Of a stretch of DNA of 64,000 bases, positions 9,504 to 19,023 are shown piece after piece. The position numbers were made by a program, and so were the translations under genes. A model generated the notes under the pieces. The model did not search any database. It was not told where the DNA came from and saw nothing but the letters and a program-made list of their open reading frames with translations. The first letter of the stretch is position 1, and each line of letters starts with the position of its first letter. Origin of the DNA: Halomonas sp. TD01 (GTDB lineage Bacteria > Pseudomonadota > Gammaproteobacteria > Pseudomonadales > Halomonadaceae); NCBI RefSeq assembly GCF_923868895.1, contig NZ_OV350343.1, forward strand, positions 2,666,001 to 2,730,000. The letters are read 5' to 3'.

Positions 9504-10321
9504 ATCCGCCGGCCATTAAACATTTATCGCCTGAATTGCTAAACGAACGCCGTAAGCAGGCGGTTAAGCTCCGTTTAGACGGCCATACCGTTGCGGTTGC
9601 CTGCCAGCAAACTGGGCTTTCCGCTCCGACCGTTTCGGCTGCTTGGAAGGCTTTTCGTGAAGGCGGGTGGGCGGCGGTACCCGTAAAGTCCCGTGGGCGT
9701 TTAAAAGGGCAGGCCAGCGTTCTCGGGTTAGATGTTCAGGCGCTTTTGTGGCAAGCACTTTACCAGGAGCCACAAAATAGTTTATTGCACCCAGCACCAG
9801 GTTGGAGCAGTGCTGGTTTGGCTGAATGGCTTACTACGCACCACGGCGTTGTGCTATCTCAGCGGGCGATTGAGCACTGGTGGGAAGCGCAAGGGTTGAA
9901 GCATAAACCTTGGAAGCTTAAGTGCTTAACAAATAGCCACTTAGAAAATAGCCATTTAGCAAAACAGCGCTCCCAAGAGGGGCGCTGGTTTCGCAGGGGG
10001 GGGCCCCCGCTTTTGCCAAGCTGAAGGGTGGCGACCAGCGCTGGCAAGGTGGTGTTCGGCGGGTGACTCATCCATCCGGTTCCGTGTACCAGATTTATTT
10101 GCATGGCCCCTGGGAGGCGGTTATTAATGCGTTGTTTTAAAAAACTGCCTGAAGCACAAGCGTACCTATCGGTGTTTCGTGCACTAAATTCATCTGGTGG
10201 TGCTGCCCTGGTATTTCGTGGGGATTTGTTGTCAGCAAGCCCAGAGGTAACTGACTGGTTAGAGCAGCAGCCTTCATTTTGGCTAGTGCCAGTGCCTGCT
10301 GATTTGGCACTGGGCATGTAA
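9504..10321 (+). pseudogene. Decayed IS630-like (HTH plus DDE-type) gene with two homopolymer frameshifts
   Basis: The frame after the IS30 right end encodes an IS630-like N-terminal region: LSPELLNERRKQAVKLRLDG, a helix-turn-helix (GLSAPTVSAAWKAF) and a second DNA-binding segment ending near 9930. At about 9996-10003, a run of eight G, the frame is lost and protein-like sequence continues in another frame (FAKLKGGDQRWQGG to PWEAVINALF). A second shift at a T/A run near 10136-10145 is needed to continue into KKLPEAQAYLSVF and LVFRGDLLSASPEVTDWLEQ, ending at 10321. That last part resembles the DDE region around the second catalytic Asp but without the usual D-N/D-R residues. Its own start may have been removed by IS30. 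Sequencing error in the homopolymers is the main alternative to true decay. Confidence 0.6.
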
Positions 10322-10425
10322 TTAAGTTCTATACGTAGATATTTAGACGTTTGGATACTTAGGTTTTTTAAGGTAGTGCCACGACCGGCCACTTGAGAAC
10401 AATTTTTCACACAACGTTGGGAAAA

Positions 10426-11331
10426 ATGATGACATCACTCACCCATCTGCAGCGACTGGAAGCGGAAAGCATCCAGATCATGCGCGAAGTGGTCGCCGAG
10501 GCTGAAAACCCGGTAATGCTGTATTCCGTCGGTAAAGATTCCGCAGTTATGCTGCACTTGGCACGAAAGGCGTTTGCGCCTGGTTCACCGCCATTTCCAC
10601 TCTTGCATGTGGATACACGCTGGAAGTTCCGCGCGATGTATGAATTCCGCGATAAAATGGCCGAAGAGATCGGTGTGGATCTTTTGGTGCATATCAACCC
10701 GGAAGGGGTTGAGAAAGACATTAACCCGTTTACCCACGGCTCGGCGATTCACACCGATGTGATGAAAACTGAGGGCTTGAAGCAAGCACTTGATAAGTAC
10801 GGGTTCGATGCGGCTTTTGGTGGTGCTCGTCGTGATGAAGAGAAGTCTCGTGCCAAAGAGCGTGTGTTCTCTTTCCGTTCTGCACAGCACCGTTGGGACC
10901 CGAAAAATCAGCGTCCTGAGCTGTGGAAGCTGTACAACACGCGTAAGAACCCTAAAGAGTCTATCCGCGTGTTCCCCATCTCTAACTGGACTGAACTGGA
11001 CATTTGGCAGTATATCCATCTGCAGAATATTCCAATTGTTCCGCTTTACTATTCGGCAGAGCGCCCTGTAGTTGAGCGTGACGGTGCGTTGATCATGGTG
11101 GACGATGAGCGCATGCCGCTAGAGCCGGGCGAAGTACCGATGATGCGCAAGGTCCGTTTCCGTACGTTGGGTTGCTACCCACTTACCGGCGCGGTGGAGT
11201 CTGAAGCCGATACGCTTCCTGCCATCATTCAAGAGATGCTGTTGACCAAGACGTCAGAACGCCAGGGGCGTGTGATTGATCACGATAGCGCTGCTTCCAT
11301 GGAGAAGAAAAAGCAAGAGGGGTACTTCTAA
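10426..11331 (+). CDS. cysD: Sulfate adenylyltransferase subunit 2
   Basis: CysD makes APS from ATP and sulfate as the catalytic partner of CysN in cytoplasmic sulfate assimilation. The 301-residue product matches family length. The PP-loop [17 protein letters not shown] lies near residues 34-50, followed by [18 protein letters not shown] and the conserved [16 protein letters not shown] segment. The start is set at ATG 10426, giving [16 protein letters not shown] aligned with E. coli CysD; ATG 10429 is equally possible, and the longer frame from TTG 10393 is unlikely. The stop overlaps the cysNC start by one base (TAATG), so the two are translationally coupled. Confidence 0.95.
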   Translation: MMTSLTHLQRLEAESIQIMREVVAEAENPVMLYSVGKDSAVMLHLARKAFAPGSPPFPLLHVDTRWKFRAMYEFRDKMAEEIGVDLLVHINPEGVEKDINPFTHGSAIHTDVMKTEGLKQALDKYGFDAAFGGARRDEEKSRAKERVFSFRSAQHRWDPKNQRPELWKLYNTRKNPKESIRVFPISNWTELDIWQYIHLQNIPIVPLYYSAERPVVERDGALIMVDDERMPLEPGEVPMMRKVRFRTLGCYPLTGAVESEADTLPAIIQEMLLTKTSERQGRVIDHDSAASMEKKKQEGYF

Positions 11332-13235
11332 TGTCGCATTCATCTGAACTTATTGCCGAAGACATCGAAGGCTACCTGAAGGCCCACGAACATAAAGGCC
11401 TGCTGCGTTTTATTACCTGTGGCAGCGTTGATGACGGTAAAAGCACCCTGATTGGCCGCTTGCTGTTTGAATCCAAACTGTTATTTGAAGATCAGCTGGC
11501 TGCTATTGAAGCTGACTCTAAAAAATACGGTACTCAGGGCGGCGACATGGACTTTGCGCTGCTGGTCGATGGCTTGGCAGCAGAGCGTGAGCAAGGCATC
11601 ACTATTGATGTGGCGTATCGCTTTTTCTCTACTGAGACGCGCAAGTTTATCGTTGCCGACACACCTGGGCATGAGCAGTACACCCGCAACATGGTGACCG
11701 GCGCTTCCACGGCAGACGCTGCCATTTTGATGGTTGACGCACGTCACGGAATTTTGACTCAGACCCGTCGTCATAGTTTTTTGATGTCATTGATGGGCAT
11801 GCGGCATGTCGTCGTTGCCATCAATAAAATGGACTTGGTGGATTACTCTAAGACGCGTTTCGATCAAATCGTCGAAGAGTACCGTACGTTTGCCAAACAG
11901 CTCGGTCTGGAAAACATTACGTTTATCCCCATGTCGGCGTTGAAAGGCGATAACGTTATTGAGCCAAGCCCGCACATGCCTTGGTATCACGGCACTACGC
12001 TGATGGGCTATTTGGAAACCGTAGAGCTGGATGCCGAGCATTTGCAGCGCTCTCCCTTCCGGATGCCAGTGCAGTGGGTGAACCGTCCTAACCTGGATTT
12101 CCGTGGTTTTTCTGGAATGGTAGCCAGTGGTGTTGTTCGCCCTGGCGATCAAATTCGCGTTCAGCCTTCTGGTAAATCCAGCACGGTGTCACGCATCTAC
12201 ACCTTTGATGGTGACTTGGACGAGGCGGTGGCAGGTCAGTCTGTAACACTGCTGCTAGACGATGAAATTGATATCTCTCGGGGCGATGTCATCTCCGGTG
12301 TAGAGCAGCCTGCTCATACGGCTGATCAGTTCGAAACAACGTTGGTGTGGATGCATGAGGCGCCGCTGCTGCCAGGCCGCCCTTACTTAATGAAGCTAGG
12401 CACCCAGATGGTGTCAGCGACCGTTACCGATATTAAATATCAGGTTAACGTTAATACGCTGGAACATACGGCTGGCAAGCAGCTTGATTTGAACGGCATT
12501 GGTGTCTGCACGATTAGTTTGAATCGTGCGGTTGCTTTTGATGCTTATCAAGATAACCACGATACCGGTGGCTTCATCCTGATTGACCGTATGACGAACA
12601 ATACGGTGGGTGCAGGTATGCTGCATTTTGCTCTTCGTCGTAGCCAGAATATTCATATGCAACACGTGGATATTGATAAACAGGCACGTGCGTTGGCGAA
12701 GAGCCAGAAGCCCGCAGTTCTGTGGTTCACAGGTCTTTCTGGTGCTGGTAAATCAACGATCGCTAATTTGGTTGAGAAAAAGCTATTTACCCAGGGGCAA
12801 CATACCTACCTACTCGATGGTGATAACGTCCGTCATGGTTTAAACCGTGACTTAGGCTTTACCGATGCTGATCGCGTTGAAAATGTGCGCCGTGTCGCGG
12901 AAATCTCCAAACTGATGGTGGATGCTGGGTTGATCGTTATGTCCGCGTTTATTTCGCCTTTCCGCAGTGAGCGTCAATTTGCGCGAGACTTGCTGGAAGC
13001 GGATGAGTTCATCGAGATTTTCGTAGATGCGCCACTGAATGTAGTAGAAGCCCGGGATCCTAAAGGCCTTTATAAAAAGGCTCGCCGAGGTGAATTGAAG
13101 AATTTCACTGGCATTGACTCAACTTATGAAGCACCTGAGTCGCCAGATATTCACCTGAAAACCTCAGAGATGAGTGCCGAAGAAGCGGCTGATAGCGTGA
13201 TTAATGCGTTGCGTGAGCGTGGCCTAATTAGCTGA
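11331..13235 (+). CDS. cysNC: Bifunctional sulfate adenylyltransferase subunit 1 / adenylylsulfate kinase
   Basis: The 634-residue fusion joins the GTPase subunit of ATP sulfurylase (residues 1-440) to APS kinase (about 460-634), so APS made with CysD can pass straight to PAPS. GTPase motifs are visible: [15 protein letters not shown] (G1), [12 protein letters not shown] (G3) and [11 protein letters not shown] (G4). The kinase has Walker [12 protein letters not shown] and the conserved [16 protein letters not shown] and [13 protein letters not shown] segments. It starts inside the cysD stop. A CysNC fusion near polysaccharide genes is often taken as a sign of sulfation chemistry in addition to cysteine synthesis; here that remains inference. 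Confidence 0.95.
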   Translation: MSHSSELIAEDIEGYLKAHEHKGLLRFITCGSVDDGKSTLIGRLLFESKLLFEDQLAAIEADSKKYGTQGGDMDFALLVDGLAAEREQGITIDVAYRFFSTETRKFIVADTPGHEQYTRNMVTGASTADAAILMVDARHGILTQTRRHSFLMSLMGMRHVVVAINKMDLVDYSKTRFDQIVEEYRTFAKQLGLENITFIPMSALKGDNVIEPSPHMPWYHGTTLMGYLETVELDAEHLQRSPFRMPVQWVNRPNLDFRGFSGMVASGVVRPGDQIRVQPSGKSSTVSRIYTFDGDLDEAVAGQSVTLLLDDEIDISRGDVISGVEQPAHTADQFETTLVWMHEAPLLPGRPYLMKLGTQMVSATVTDIKYQVNVNTLEHTAGKQLDLNGIGVCTISLNRAVAFDAYQDNHDTGGFILIDRMTNNTVGAGMLHFALRRSQNIHMQHVDIDKQARALAKSQKPAVLWFTGLSGAGKSTIANLVEKKLFTQGQHTYLLDGDNVRHGLNRDLGFTDADRVENVRRVAEISKLMVDAGLIVMSAFISPFRSERQFARDLLEADEFIEIFVDAPLNVVEARDPKGLYKKARRGELKNFTGIDSTYEAPESPDIHLKTSEMSAEEAADSVINALRERGLIS

Positions 13236-13277
13236 TCTCTCATAGTATGTATGTTGAACGCGTAATGTAAGCATCGA

Positions 13278-13314
13278 TAAGCCACCAAGCAGCTAGCCGT
13301 TGTTTGGTGGCTTA
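13278..13314 (+). terminator. Hairpin between cysNC and cysQ
   Basis: TAAGCCACCAA is followed, after a 15-base loop, by its exact complement TTGGTGGCTTA. The stem is strong but is followed by only a short A/T-rich stretch and no long T-run. It may be a bidirectional or leaky terminator reducing readthrough from cysDNC into cysQ. Confidence 0.5.
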
Positions 13315-13333
13315 ATCATAAGGGAATGGCACT

Positions 13334-14104
13334 ATGATTGATCAAGCGTTATTGGATTCTGTAGAGCGTATTGCTCGTGAAGCGGGCGATGCCATCATGG
13401 CGGTTTATGCCTGCGAATTTAGCGTGGAAGAAAAAGAAGACAAAAGCCCGCTAACTGAAGCGGATCAAGCGGCCCATAATGTGATTGTGCGCGGCTTGCA
13501 GGGGCTTGAATTACAGTTGCCAATACTCTCTGAGGAAGATGCAGAAGGCTTTTCGGGAGTAGATAGCAATGGCCGTTATTGGTTAGTAGACCCGCTAGAT
13601 GGTACAAAAGAGTTTATCAAGCGCAACGGCGAGTTCACCGTTAATATTGCGCTAATTGAAAACGGCAAACCGATTTTGGGCGTTGTTACCGCGCCGGCGC
13701 TTGAAACCGCTTATGTCGCCGCTGAAGGTTTAGGTGCTTTCAAGGTGGAAGCGAATGGCGAACGCCATGAAATTCGAGTTGCAGGTAAACCGGAAGCCGC
13801 GTCGGCTTGGCGTGTCGTGGGTAGTCGCTCGCACACCAGCCCGGATTTAGCAGCGTGGCTTGAAAAGCTGGGCAAGCATGAAATGCTGCCCATGGGCAGT
13901 TCGCTTAAACTATGCTTAATTGCAGAAGGAAAGGCTGATGCTTACCCCCGCTTAGGCCCTACCTGCCTTTGGGACACTGGTGCTGCTCATGCAGTCGTGC
14001 TTCAAGCGGGTGGCCGGGTTGAAGCGTTAGAGGGTAAACAGCTTAGCTACGCCAACCCCAGCGAAAAGCTTAATCCGTATTTTGTTGTTTGGGGAAATGG
14101 GTGA
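13334..14104 (+). CDS. cysQ: 3'(2'),5'-bisphosphate nucleotidase
   Basis: CysQ hydrolyses PAP, the by-product of PAPS use, to AMP, which prevents inhibition of sulfotransferases and reductases. The 256-residue protein is of inositol-monophosphatase fold with family length. The metal-binding site is visible as SEEDAEGF (near residue 66) and DPLDGTKEFIKRNGEFTVNIAL (about 86-107, a D-P-L-D-G-T motif), and the second motif is WDTGAAHAVVLQAGG near residue 214. It follows cysNC by 98 bases with a hairpin between, as expected for a unit that makes and clears PAPS. An AAGGGAATGGC stretch lies just before the ATG. Confidence 0.93.
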   Translation: MIDQALLDSVERIAREAGDAIMAVYACEFSVEEKEDKSPLTEADQAAHNVIVRGLQGLELQLPILSEEDAEGFSGVDSNGRYWLVDPLDGTKEFIKRNGEFTVNIALIENGKPILGVVTAPALETAYVAAEGLGAFKVEANGERHEIRVAGKPEAASAWRVVGSRSHTSPDLAAWLEKLGKHEMLPMGSSLKLCLIAEGKADAYPRLGPTCLWDTGAAHAVVLQAGGRVEALEGKQLSYANPSEKLNPYFVVWGNG

Positions 14105-14246
14105 AGGCTGTACTTTGAAGCCTTAACCATAGGGAGTGTAAGATGCTCCCCCTTAAGGGGCCGTTCATGGGATACTTTCTATGATCGGTTTTCTAAAGGT
14201 GGCTGTGATTGGTCTCTTGTGGCCGATCTTCTGTAGCTGTTTTATG

Positions 14247-14330
14247 TGACTGGTCTTTGTAAATAGCCCTTTGCAAATGGCCCTTTGCTCTTCGTTTATT
14301 GCAAATGGTTTTTTGCACATGGCTCTTTGC
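14247..14330 (+). repeat. 14-bp degenerate tandem repeat in the glmS leader
   Basis: Six consecutive 14-base units end in TTTGC or a close variant: TGACTGGTCTTTGT, AAATAGCCCTTTGC, AAATGGCCCTTTGC, TCTTCGTTTATTGC, AAATGGTTTTTTGC and ACATGGCTCTTTGC. The array ends 49 bases before the glmS ATG. The rest of the cysQ-glmS gap holds a small CCCCTTAAGGGG palindrome near 14150 and nothing else recognised. Function is unknown. Confidence 0.75.
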
Positions 14331-14379
14331 ATGCGAGTGAAAGCCATCGTCGTTATAAGTCGTTATTAAAGGATTGAGT

Positions 14380-16227
14380 ATGTGCGGAATCGTTGGCGCC
14401 ATTGGCGCAAGGGAATGTACCCCGTTTTTGCTTTCAGGCTTGAGGGTGCTTGAATACCGTGGCTATGACTCTGCTGGGTTAGCCGTACTAGATGCTTCTG
14501 GAGCTTTGGTGCGGGCCCGTGCCAAGGGCCGAGTATCAGAACTGGAAGCCCGCGTTTCAGAGAAGGGCGTCGAGGGTAATGTGGGCATTGCCCATACCCG
14601 TTGGGCGACTCACGGTGTTCCTGCTGAACGTAACGCTCACCCGCATATTTCTAGTGGTTTGGCGGTGGTGCATAACGGCATCATTGAAAACTATGAAGCC
14701 CTGCGTGAGAAACTTCAGGGGTTGGGGTATGAGTTCACTTCAGACACCGACACTGAAACCATCGCCCACTTGATTCAAGCCTGCTTTAAAGGTGAAGTTG
14801 GCGAACCAGCGGAAAATCTATTTTCTGCAGTGCGTTGCGCTGTGGCGCATTTGCAAGGCGCTTTCGCCCTGGCGGTGGTTAGCGAAGAGGAGCCGGATTG
14901 CTTAGTCGTTGCCCGTGAGGGTTCTCCATTGATGTTAGGTATTGCTGATGACGGCCACTATGCCGCTTCAGATGCCTCGGCACTGCTTTCTGTCACTCAG
15001 CAGATGATGTACCTAGAAAATGGTGATGTCGCGCGTTTGACCAGCGACTCTATCACCCTGGTCGATGCTCTCGGCCAACCGGCTCAGCGCGAAGTGATTA
15101 CCTCCAGCCTTTCTGCCAATGCAGTCGAGCTGGGTGAGTTTAATCACTATATGCAAAAAGAGATGTTTGAGCAGCCGCAAGCGTTGGGTAACACGCTAGA
15201 AATGCTGAGCGGCGCAGGCCAACTGCAGCCGGGTATTTTTGGTGCAGAAGCGCAAGCCGTTTTTGAGCAGGTAGATTCCGTACTGATCTTGGCGTGTGGT
15301 ACCTCTAGCTACGCGGGCATGACGGCTAAATACTGGATCGAGCAAGTCGCCGGTATTTCGTGCAATGTTGAAATTGCCAGTGAATACCGTTACCGCAAAA
15401 GCGTGGCGAATCCTAACCAGCTAGTGGTAGTGATTTCACAGTCTGGTGAAACCGCTGATACGCTCGCCGCATTGCAGCACGCTAAATCAATGGGGCACAC
15501 CCATACGCTTGCGATTTGTAACGTACCTGAATCTGCCATTGTGCGTGAAACGCTGCTGCGTTTTATTACCCGTGCTGGCCCGGAGATTGGTGTTGCCTCT
15601 ACTAAGGCCTTTACCACTCAGCTTAGCGCGCTATTTTTGCTCACGCTTTTGTTGGCAAAAGCGAATCAGCGTCTAGATGAAGCAGATGAGAAAGCCTATC
15701 TGGACGAGCTGCGCCACTTGCCCATCGCAGTTGAAAAGGTGCTGGCACTTGAACCAAGCATCAAAGCGTGGTCGAAGCATTTTGCTAATAAGCACCATGC
15801 GCTGTTCTTAGGCCGTGGCCGCCACTTCCCGATTGCGTTGGAAGGTGCGCTGAAGCTTAAAGAAATTTCTTATATTCATGCAGAAGCTTACCCAGCTGGG
15901 GAGTTGAAGCACGGCCCGTTAGCGTTGGTTGATGCGGATATGCCAGTGGTGGTGGTGGCGCCCAATGATGAGATGTTAGAAAAGCTAAAGGCCAATATGC
16001 AGGAAGTGAGCGCTCGTGGCGGTCAGCTTTACGTGTTTGCTGATGGTGATAGTGCCGTGAAGTCGAGCGAAGGTGTGAATGTACTGATGATGCCGGAACA
16101 CTACGGCTTGCTTTCGCCCGTGTTACACGTGGTTGCACTTCAGTTGTTGTCATATCACGTGGCGCTTGTAAAAGGCACGGACGTAGATAAGCCACGTAAC
16201 TTGGCGAAAAGCGTCACGGTGGAGTAA
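14380..16227 (+). CDS. glmS: Glutamine-fructose-6-phosphate aminotransferase
   Basis: GlmS makes glucosamine-6-phosphate, the first committed step to UDP-GlcNAc for peptidoglycan, LPS and surface polysaccharide. ATG at 14380 is chosen so that the catalytic Cys is residue 2 after Met removal (MCGIVGAIG). The N-terminal glutaminase domain shows [10 protein letters not shown] and HTRWATHG. Two SIS sugar-isomerase domains follow ([18 protein letters not shown] and [13 protein letters not shown] in the first, [19 protein letters not shown] in the second). The C-terminus [13 protein letters not shown] is the family signature. At 615 residues it has standard length. It is followed by a hairpin, a BIME and then glmM, which uses its product. 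Confidence 0.96.
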   Translation: MCGIVGAIGARECTPFLLSGLRVLEYRGYDSAGLAVLDASGALVRARAKGRVSELEARVSEKGVEGNVGIAHTRWATHGVPAERNAHPHISSGLAVVHNGIIENYEALREKLQGLGYEFTSDTDTETIAHLIQACFKGEVGEPAENLFSAVRCAVAHLQGAFALAVVSEEEPDCLVVAREGSPLMLGIADDGHYAASDASALLSVTQQMMYLENGDVARLTSDSITLVDALGQPAQREVITSSLSANAVELGEFNHYMQKEMFEQPQALGNTLEMLSGAGQLQPGIFGAEAQAVFEQVDSVLILACGTSSYAGMTAKYWIEQVAGISCNVEIASEYRYRKSVANPNQLVVVISQSGETADTLAALQHAKSMGHTHTLAICNVPESAIVRETLLRFITRAGPEIGVASTKAFTTQLSALFLLTLLLAKANQRLDEADEKAYLDELRHLPIAVEKVLALEPSIKAWSKHFANKHHALFLGRGRHFPIALEGALKLKEISYIHAEAYPAGELKHGPLALVDADMPVVVVAPNDEMLEKLKANMQEVSARGGQLYVFADGDSAVKSSEGVNVLMMPEHYGLLSPVLHVVALQLLSYHVALVKGTDVDKPRNLAKSVTVE

Positions 16228-16234
16228 ATCCAGG

Positions 16235-16249
16235 GGCGGCTTCGCCGCC
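16235..16249 (+). terminator. Short GC hairpin with TTCG loop after glmS
   Basis: GGCGGCTTCGCCGCC forms a stable stem closed by a TTCG tetraloop eight bases past the glmS stop and directly abutting the BIME element. There is no T-run, so Rho-independent termination is uncertain. It may stabilise the 3' end of the glmS message. Confidence 0.45.
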
Positions 16250-16251
16250 TT

Positions 16252-16357
16252 CGCGGGTGCCTCATTCGCTCGTTCCTCGCGAGATTCGTTACACCGCGCT
16301 ACAAACGTATTGAATAAACAGGTTTTGTAGCGCGGCGTAAGCGTCAGCGCACCCGCG
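16252..16357 (+). repeat. Single BIME (paired REP) between glmS and glmM
   Basis: The element begins CGCGGGTGCCTCATTCGC and ends GCGCACCCGCG, with inner complementary arms CCGCGCTAC and GTAGCGCGGCG. It is a diverged solitary copy of the unit that forms the long arrays at 30567-33443. It sits in the gap between two co-directional genes, a typical place for REPs. It is followed by a T/CACC-rich heptad-like tract at 16363-16402 just before glmM. Confidence 0.85.
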
Positions 16358-16411
16358 GGGGTGCTCACCATTCACTTTTCATTATTCACCACTCACTATT
16401 CAGGTTTTAAC

Positions 16412-17755
16412 ATGCGTAAATATTTTGGCACCGATGGCGTTCGTGGCCGTGTTGGCGAATTCCCCATGACCCCGGACTTTGCAATGAAGCTGGGTTGGGC
16501 CGCTGGCAAAGTGCTGGGGGCAGAAGGTATTAAAGAAGTGTTGATCGGCAAAGATACCCGAGCAAGTGGCTACATGCTGGAGTCTGCGTTGGAAGCGGGC
16601 TTTTCGGCGGCGGGGGTCAACGTGGCGCTGGTCGGGCCGCTGCCTACGCCTGGGGTGGCCTACCTCACCTCTACCTTCCGCGCAGATGCGGGGGTGGTCA
16701 TCAGTGCTTCTCATAACCCTTTTGACGACAACGGTATCAAAATATTTGGGCAGGGTGGCTACAAGCTGACCGATGCTCAAGAGCAGGAGATTGAAAATAA
16801 GCTGCATATCGCTCTGGAAGGCGGTATGGAGTGTGTAAGTTCAGAAGCATTAGGTAAAGCGCGCCGTGTAGACGATGCTGCTGGCCGTTATATCGAATAC
16901 TGCAAAGCTGTGCTGCCTAGTACATTAAGCTTAAGCGGGCTGAAAATTGTAGTGGATAGCGCGAATGGCGCTGGCTACAAAGTTGCGCCGGCTGTTTACA
17001 AAGAGTTAGGTGCTGACGTTATTAGCATTCATGACCAGCCCAACGGGGTAAACATTAATGCGAACTGTGGCGCGACCTCTATGCGCAGCCTATGTACTGC
17101 GGTGTTAGAGAACGAAGCCGATCTTGGTATCGCATTGGATGGCGATGCCGACCGCCTGATGATGGTTGACCACACCGGAGCGGTCGTTGATGGTGATGAG
17201 CTGCTGTTTTTGCTGGCGAAAGATGCCAAAGCTGCGGGCTACACAGGCGGTATTGTTGGCACCCAGATGAGCAATTTGGGGCTTGAGCAAGCATTGGCTA
17301 CGATTGACGTGCCGTTTGTGCGCGCCAAAGTAGGTGACCGCTATGTCATGGAGCAGCTGAAAAGTACGGGATGGCGCTTAGGAGGGGAGGGTTCTGGTCA
17401 TTTGCTGAGTCTTGATCATGCCTCTACAGGTGACGCGGTAATTGCTTCGCTACGCGTGCTGACGTCATTGCTAAACCAGGGCACTACGCTTCATATGGCT
17501 AAGAAGGGCATGAACAAATTACCCCAAGTGTTGGTTAACGTGCGCTTTAAAGCCAGTAAAAATGAAGACCCTCTCGAAAGTGCACAGGTTCAGCAAGCGC
17601 TTACTGAGGCAGAAGAAAAGCTCGCTGCCAATGGCCGTGTGCTGTTACGCAAGTCCGGCACTGAGCCGCTGATTCGTGTGATGGTAGAAGCTGGTGATGC
17701 AAAGCTAGCCAAATGGTGCGCCGAGCATATTGCCAAAGCATTACCTTCTATCTAA
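16412..17755 (+). CDS. glmM: Phosphoglucosamine mutase
   Basis: GlmM converts glucosamine-6-phosphate to glucosamine-1-phosphate for UDP-GlcNAc. ATG at 16412 ([18 protein letters not shown]) matches the family start and gives 447 residues, against 445 in E. coli; the frame extends 17 codons upstream into the repeat-rich spacer and is not used. Alpha-phosphohexomutase motifs are all visible: the phosphoserine loop [18 protein letters not shown] near residue 100, metal loop [11 protein letters not shown] near 243, sugar loop GGEGSGHLL near 328 and phosphate-binding [14 protein letters not shown] near the C-terminus. It acts directly after GlmS and is functionally paired with it. Confidence 0.96.
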   Translation: MRKYFGTDGVRGRVGEFPMTPDFAMKLGWAAGKVLGAEGIKEVLIGKDTRASGYMLESALEAGFSAAGVNVALVGPLPTPGVAYLTSTFRADAGVVISASHNPFDDNGIKIFGQGGYKLTDAQEQEIENKLHIALEGGMECVSSEALGKARRVDDAAGRYIEYCKAVLPSTLSLSGLKIVVDSANGAGYKVAPAVYKELGADVISIHDQPNGVNINANCGATSMRSLCTAVLENEADLGIALDGDADRLMMVDHTGAVVDGDELLFLLAKDAKAAGYTGGIVGTQMSNLGLEQALATIDVPFVRAKVGDRYVMEQLKSTGWRLGGEGSGHLLSLDHASTGDAVIASLRVLTSLLNQGTTLHMAKKGMNKLPQVLVNVRFKASKNEDPLESAQVQQALTEAEEKLAANGRVLLRKSGTEPLIRVMVEAGDAKLAKWCAEHIAKALPSI

Positions 17756-17828
17756 CCTAATCGCTTGGTAAATAAGCGTGATTAATCAATAATCTGGCAT
17801 CGTGTGTAATGACTTTGGGTGAGGATAG

Positions 17829-18995
17829 ATGAAAATTGCAGTCGCTGGCACGGGCTACGTGGGCCTTTCAAACGCGATGTTATTGGCACAGCACCACGAG
17901 GTGGTGGCCGTTGATATCGTGCCTGAGAAAGTTGAAAAGCTAAATAACCGTGTCTCTCCGATTGAAGACGCTGAGGTTTCAGCGTTTCTAAAGAGGGAAG
18001 ACTTGCACTTTACGGCTACTTTGGATGCTGAAGCCGCCTATAAACAGGCGGAGTTCGTCATTATCGCTACGCCGACCGATTACGATCCAGAAACCAACTG
18101 CTTCAATACCCAAAGTGTTGAGGCAGTGATTACTCAGGTAATGCGCATTAACCCGGATGCGGTGATGGTGATTAAATCTACCGTGCCGGTAGGTTACACC
18201 ACCGAAGCTTCCGAGCGTTTTAATACCCAAAACCTGCTTTTTTCTCCTGAGTTTTTGCGTGAAGGAAAGGCGCTTCACGATAACCTCTATCCATCGCGGA
18301 TTATCATTGGTGAACGTTCTGAGCGTGCAGCGGTCTTCGCCGAGATGCTGAAGCAGGGCGCGATCAAACAGGATATTGATGTACTGCTGACCAACAGTAC
18401 CGAAGCCGAAGCCATCAAGTTGTTTGCTAATACCTACTTGGCGATGCGCGTGGCTTACTTTAATGAGCTAGATACCTACGCAGAAACGCATGGGTTGAAT
18501 GCCAAGCAGATTATTGAAGGCGTAGGCTTAGACCCGCGTATTGGTAAGCACTACAACAACCCAAGTTTTGGTTACGGCGGCTATTGTCTGCCTAAAGATA
18601 CCAAGCAGCTGCTGGCCAATTATCAAGACGTGCCTAGCAACATGATTCAGGCCATCGTTGAGGCAAACCGCACTCGCAAGGATTTCATCGCAAAATCCGT
18701 TATGCGTCGTAACCCAGAAGTGGTGGGTGTGTACCGGCTGATTATGAAAACTGGCTCTGATAATTTCCGCGCCAGCGCTATGCAAGGTGTGATGAAACGC
18801 CTAAAAGCCAGGGGCATTGAAGTGGTGGTCTATGAGCCGGCTCTTGATGCCGATGAATTTTTCAATTCTAAAGTGATGCGTGATTTCGATGCGTTTAAAC
18901 AAAAAGCCGATGTGATTTTGGCGAACCGCATGGTGGATGAGCTGCAGGATGTGGCGGATAAAGTGTATACCCGTGATCTGTTTGGCAGCGATTAA
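17829..18995 (+). CDS. ugd: UDP-glucose 6-dehydrogenase
   Basis: This NAD-dependent enzyme oxidises UDP-glucose to UDP-glucuronate. The 388-residue length equals E. coli Ugd. The Rossmann motif [18 protein letters not shown] opens the protein, [11 protein letters not shown] lies near residue 116, and the catalytic Cys sits in [15 protein letters not shown] near residue 253. A good GAGG-type ribosome site (GTGAGGATAG) precedes ATG 17829. Together with galU and the phosphoglucomutase domain nearby it completes glucose-6-P to UDP-glucuronate, so the polysaccharide probably contains uronic acid. Confidence 0.95.
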   Translation: MKIAVAGTGYVGLSNAMLLAQHHEVVAVDIVPEKVEKLNNRVSPIEDAEVSAFLKREDLHFTATLDAEAAYKQAEFVIIATPTDYDPETNCFNTQSVEAVITQVMRINPDAVMVIKSTVPVGYTTEASERFNTQNLLFSPEFLREGKALHDNLYPSRIIIGERSERAAVFAEMLKQGAIKQDIDVLLTNSTEAEAIKLFANTYLAMRVAYFNELDTYAETHGLNAKQIIEGVGLDPRIGKHYNNPSFGYGGYCLPKDTKQLLANYQDVPSNMIQAIVEANRTRKDFIAKSVMRRNPEVVGVYRLIMKTGSDNFRASAMQGVMKRLKARGIEVVVYEPALDADEFFNSKVMRDFDAFKQKADVILANRMVDELQDVADKVYTRDLFGSD

Positions 18996-19023
18996 GCTTA
19001 GTGTGTTTTTATAATAGGTTGCC

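Noticed and set aside
14105..14380. glmS ribozyme in the leader
   Set aside because: No ribozyme core was recognised and the class is known mainly from Gram-positive bacteria; the region instead holds 14-base tandem repeats.
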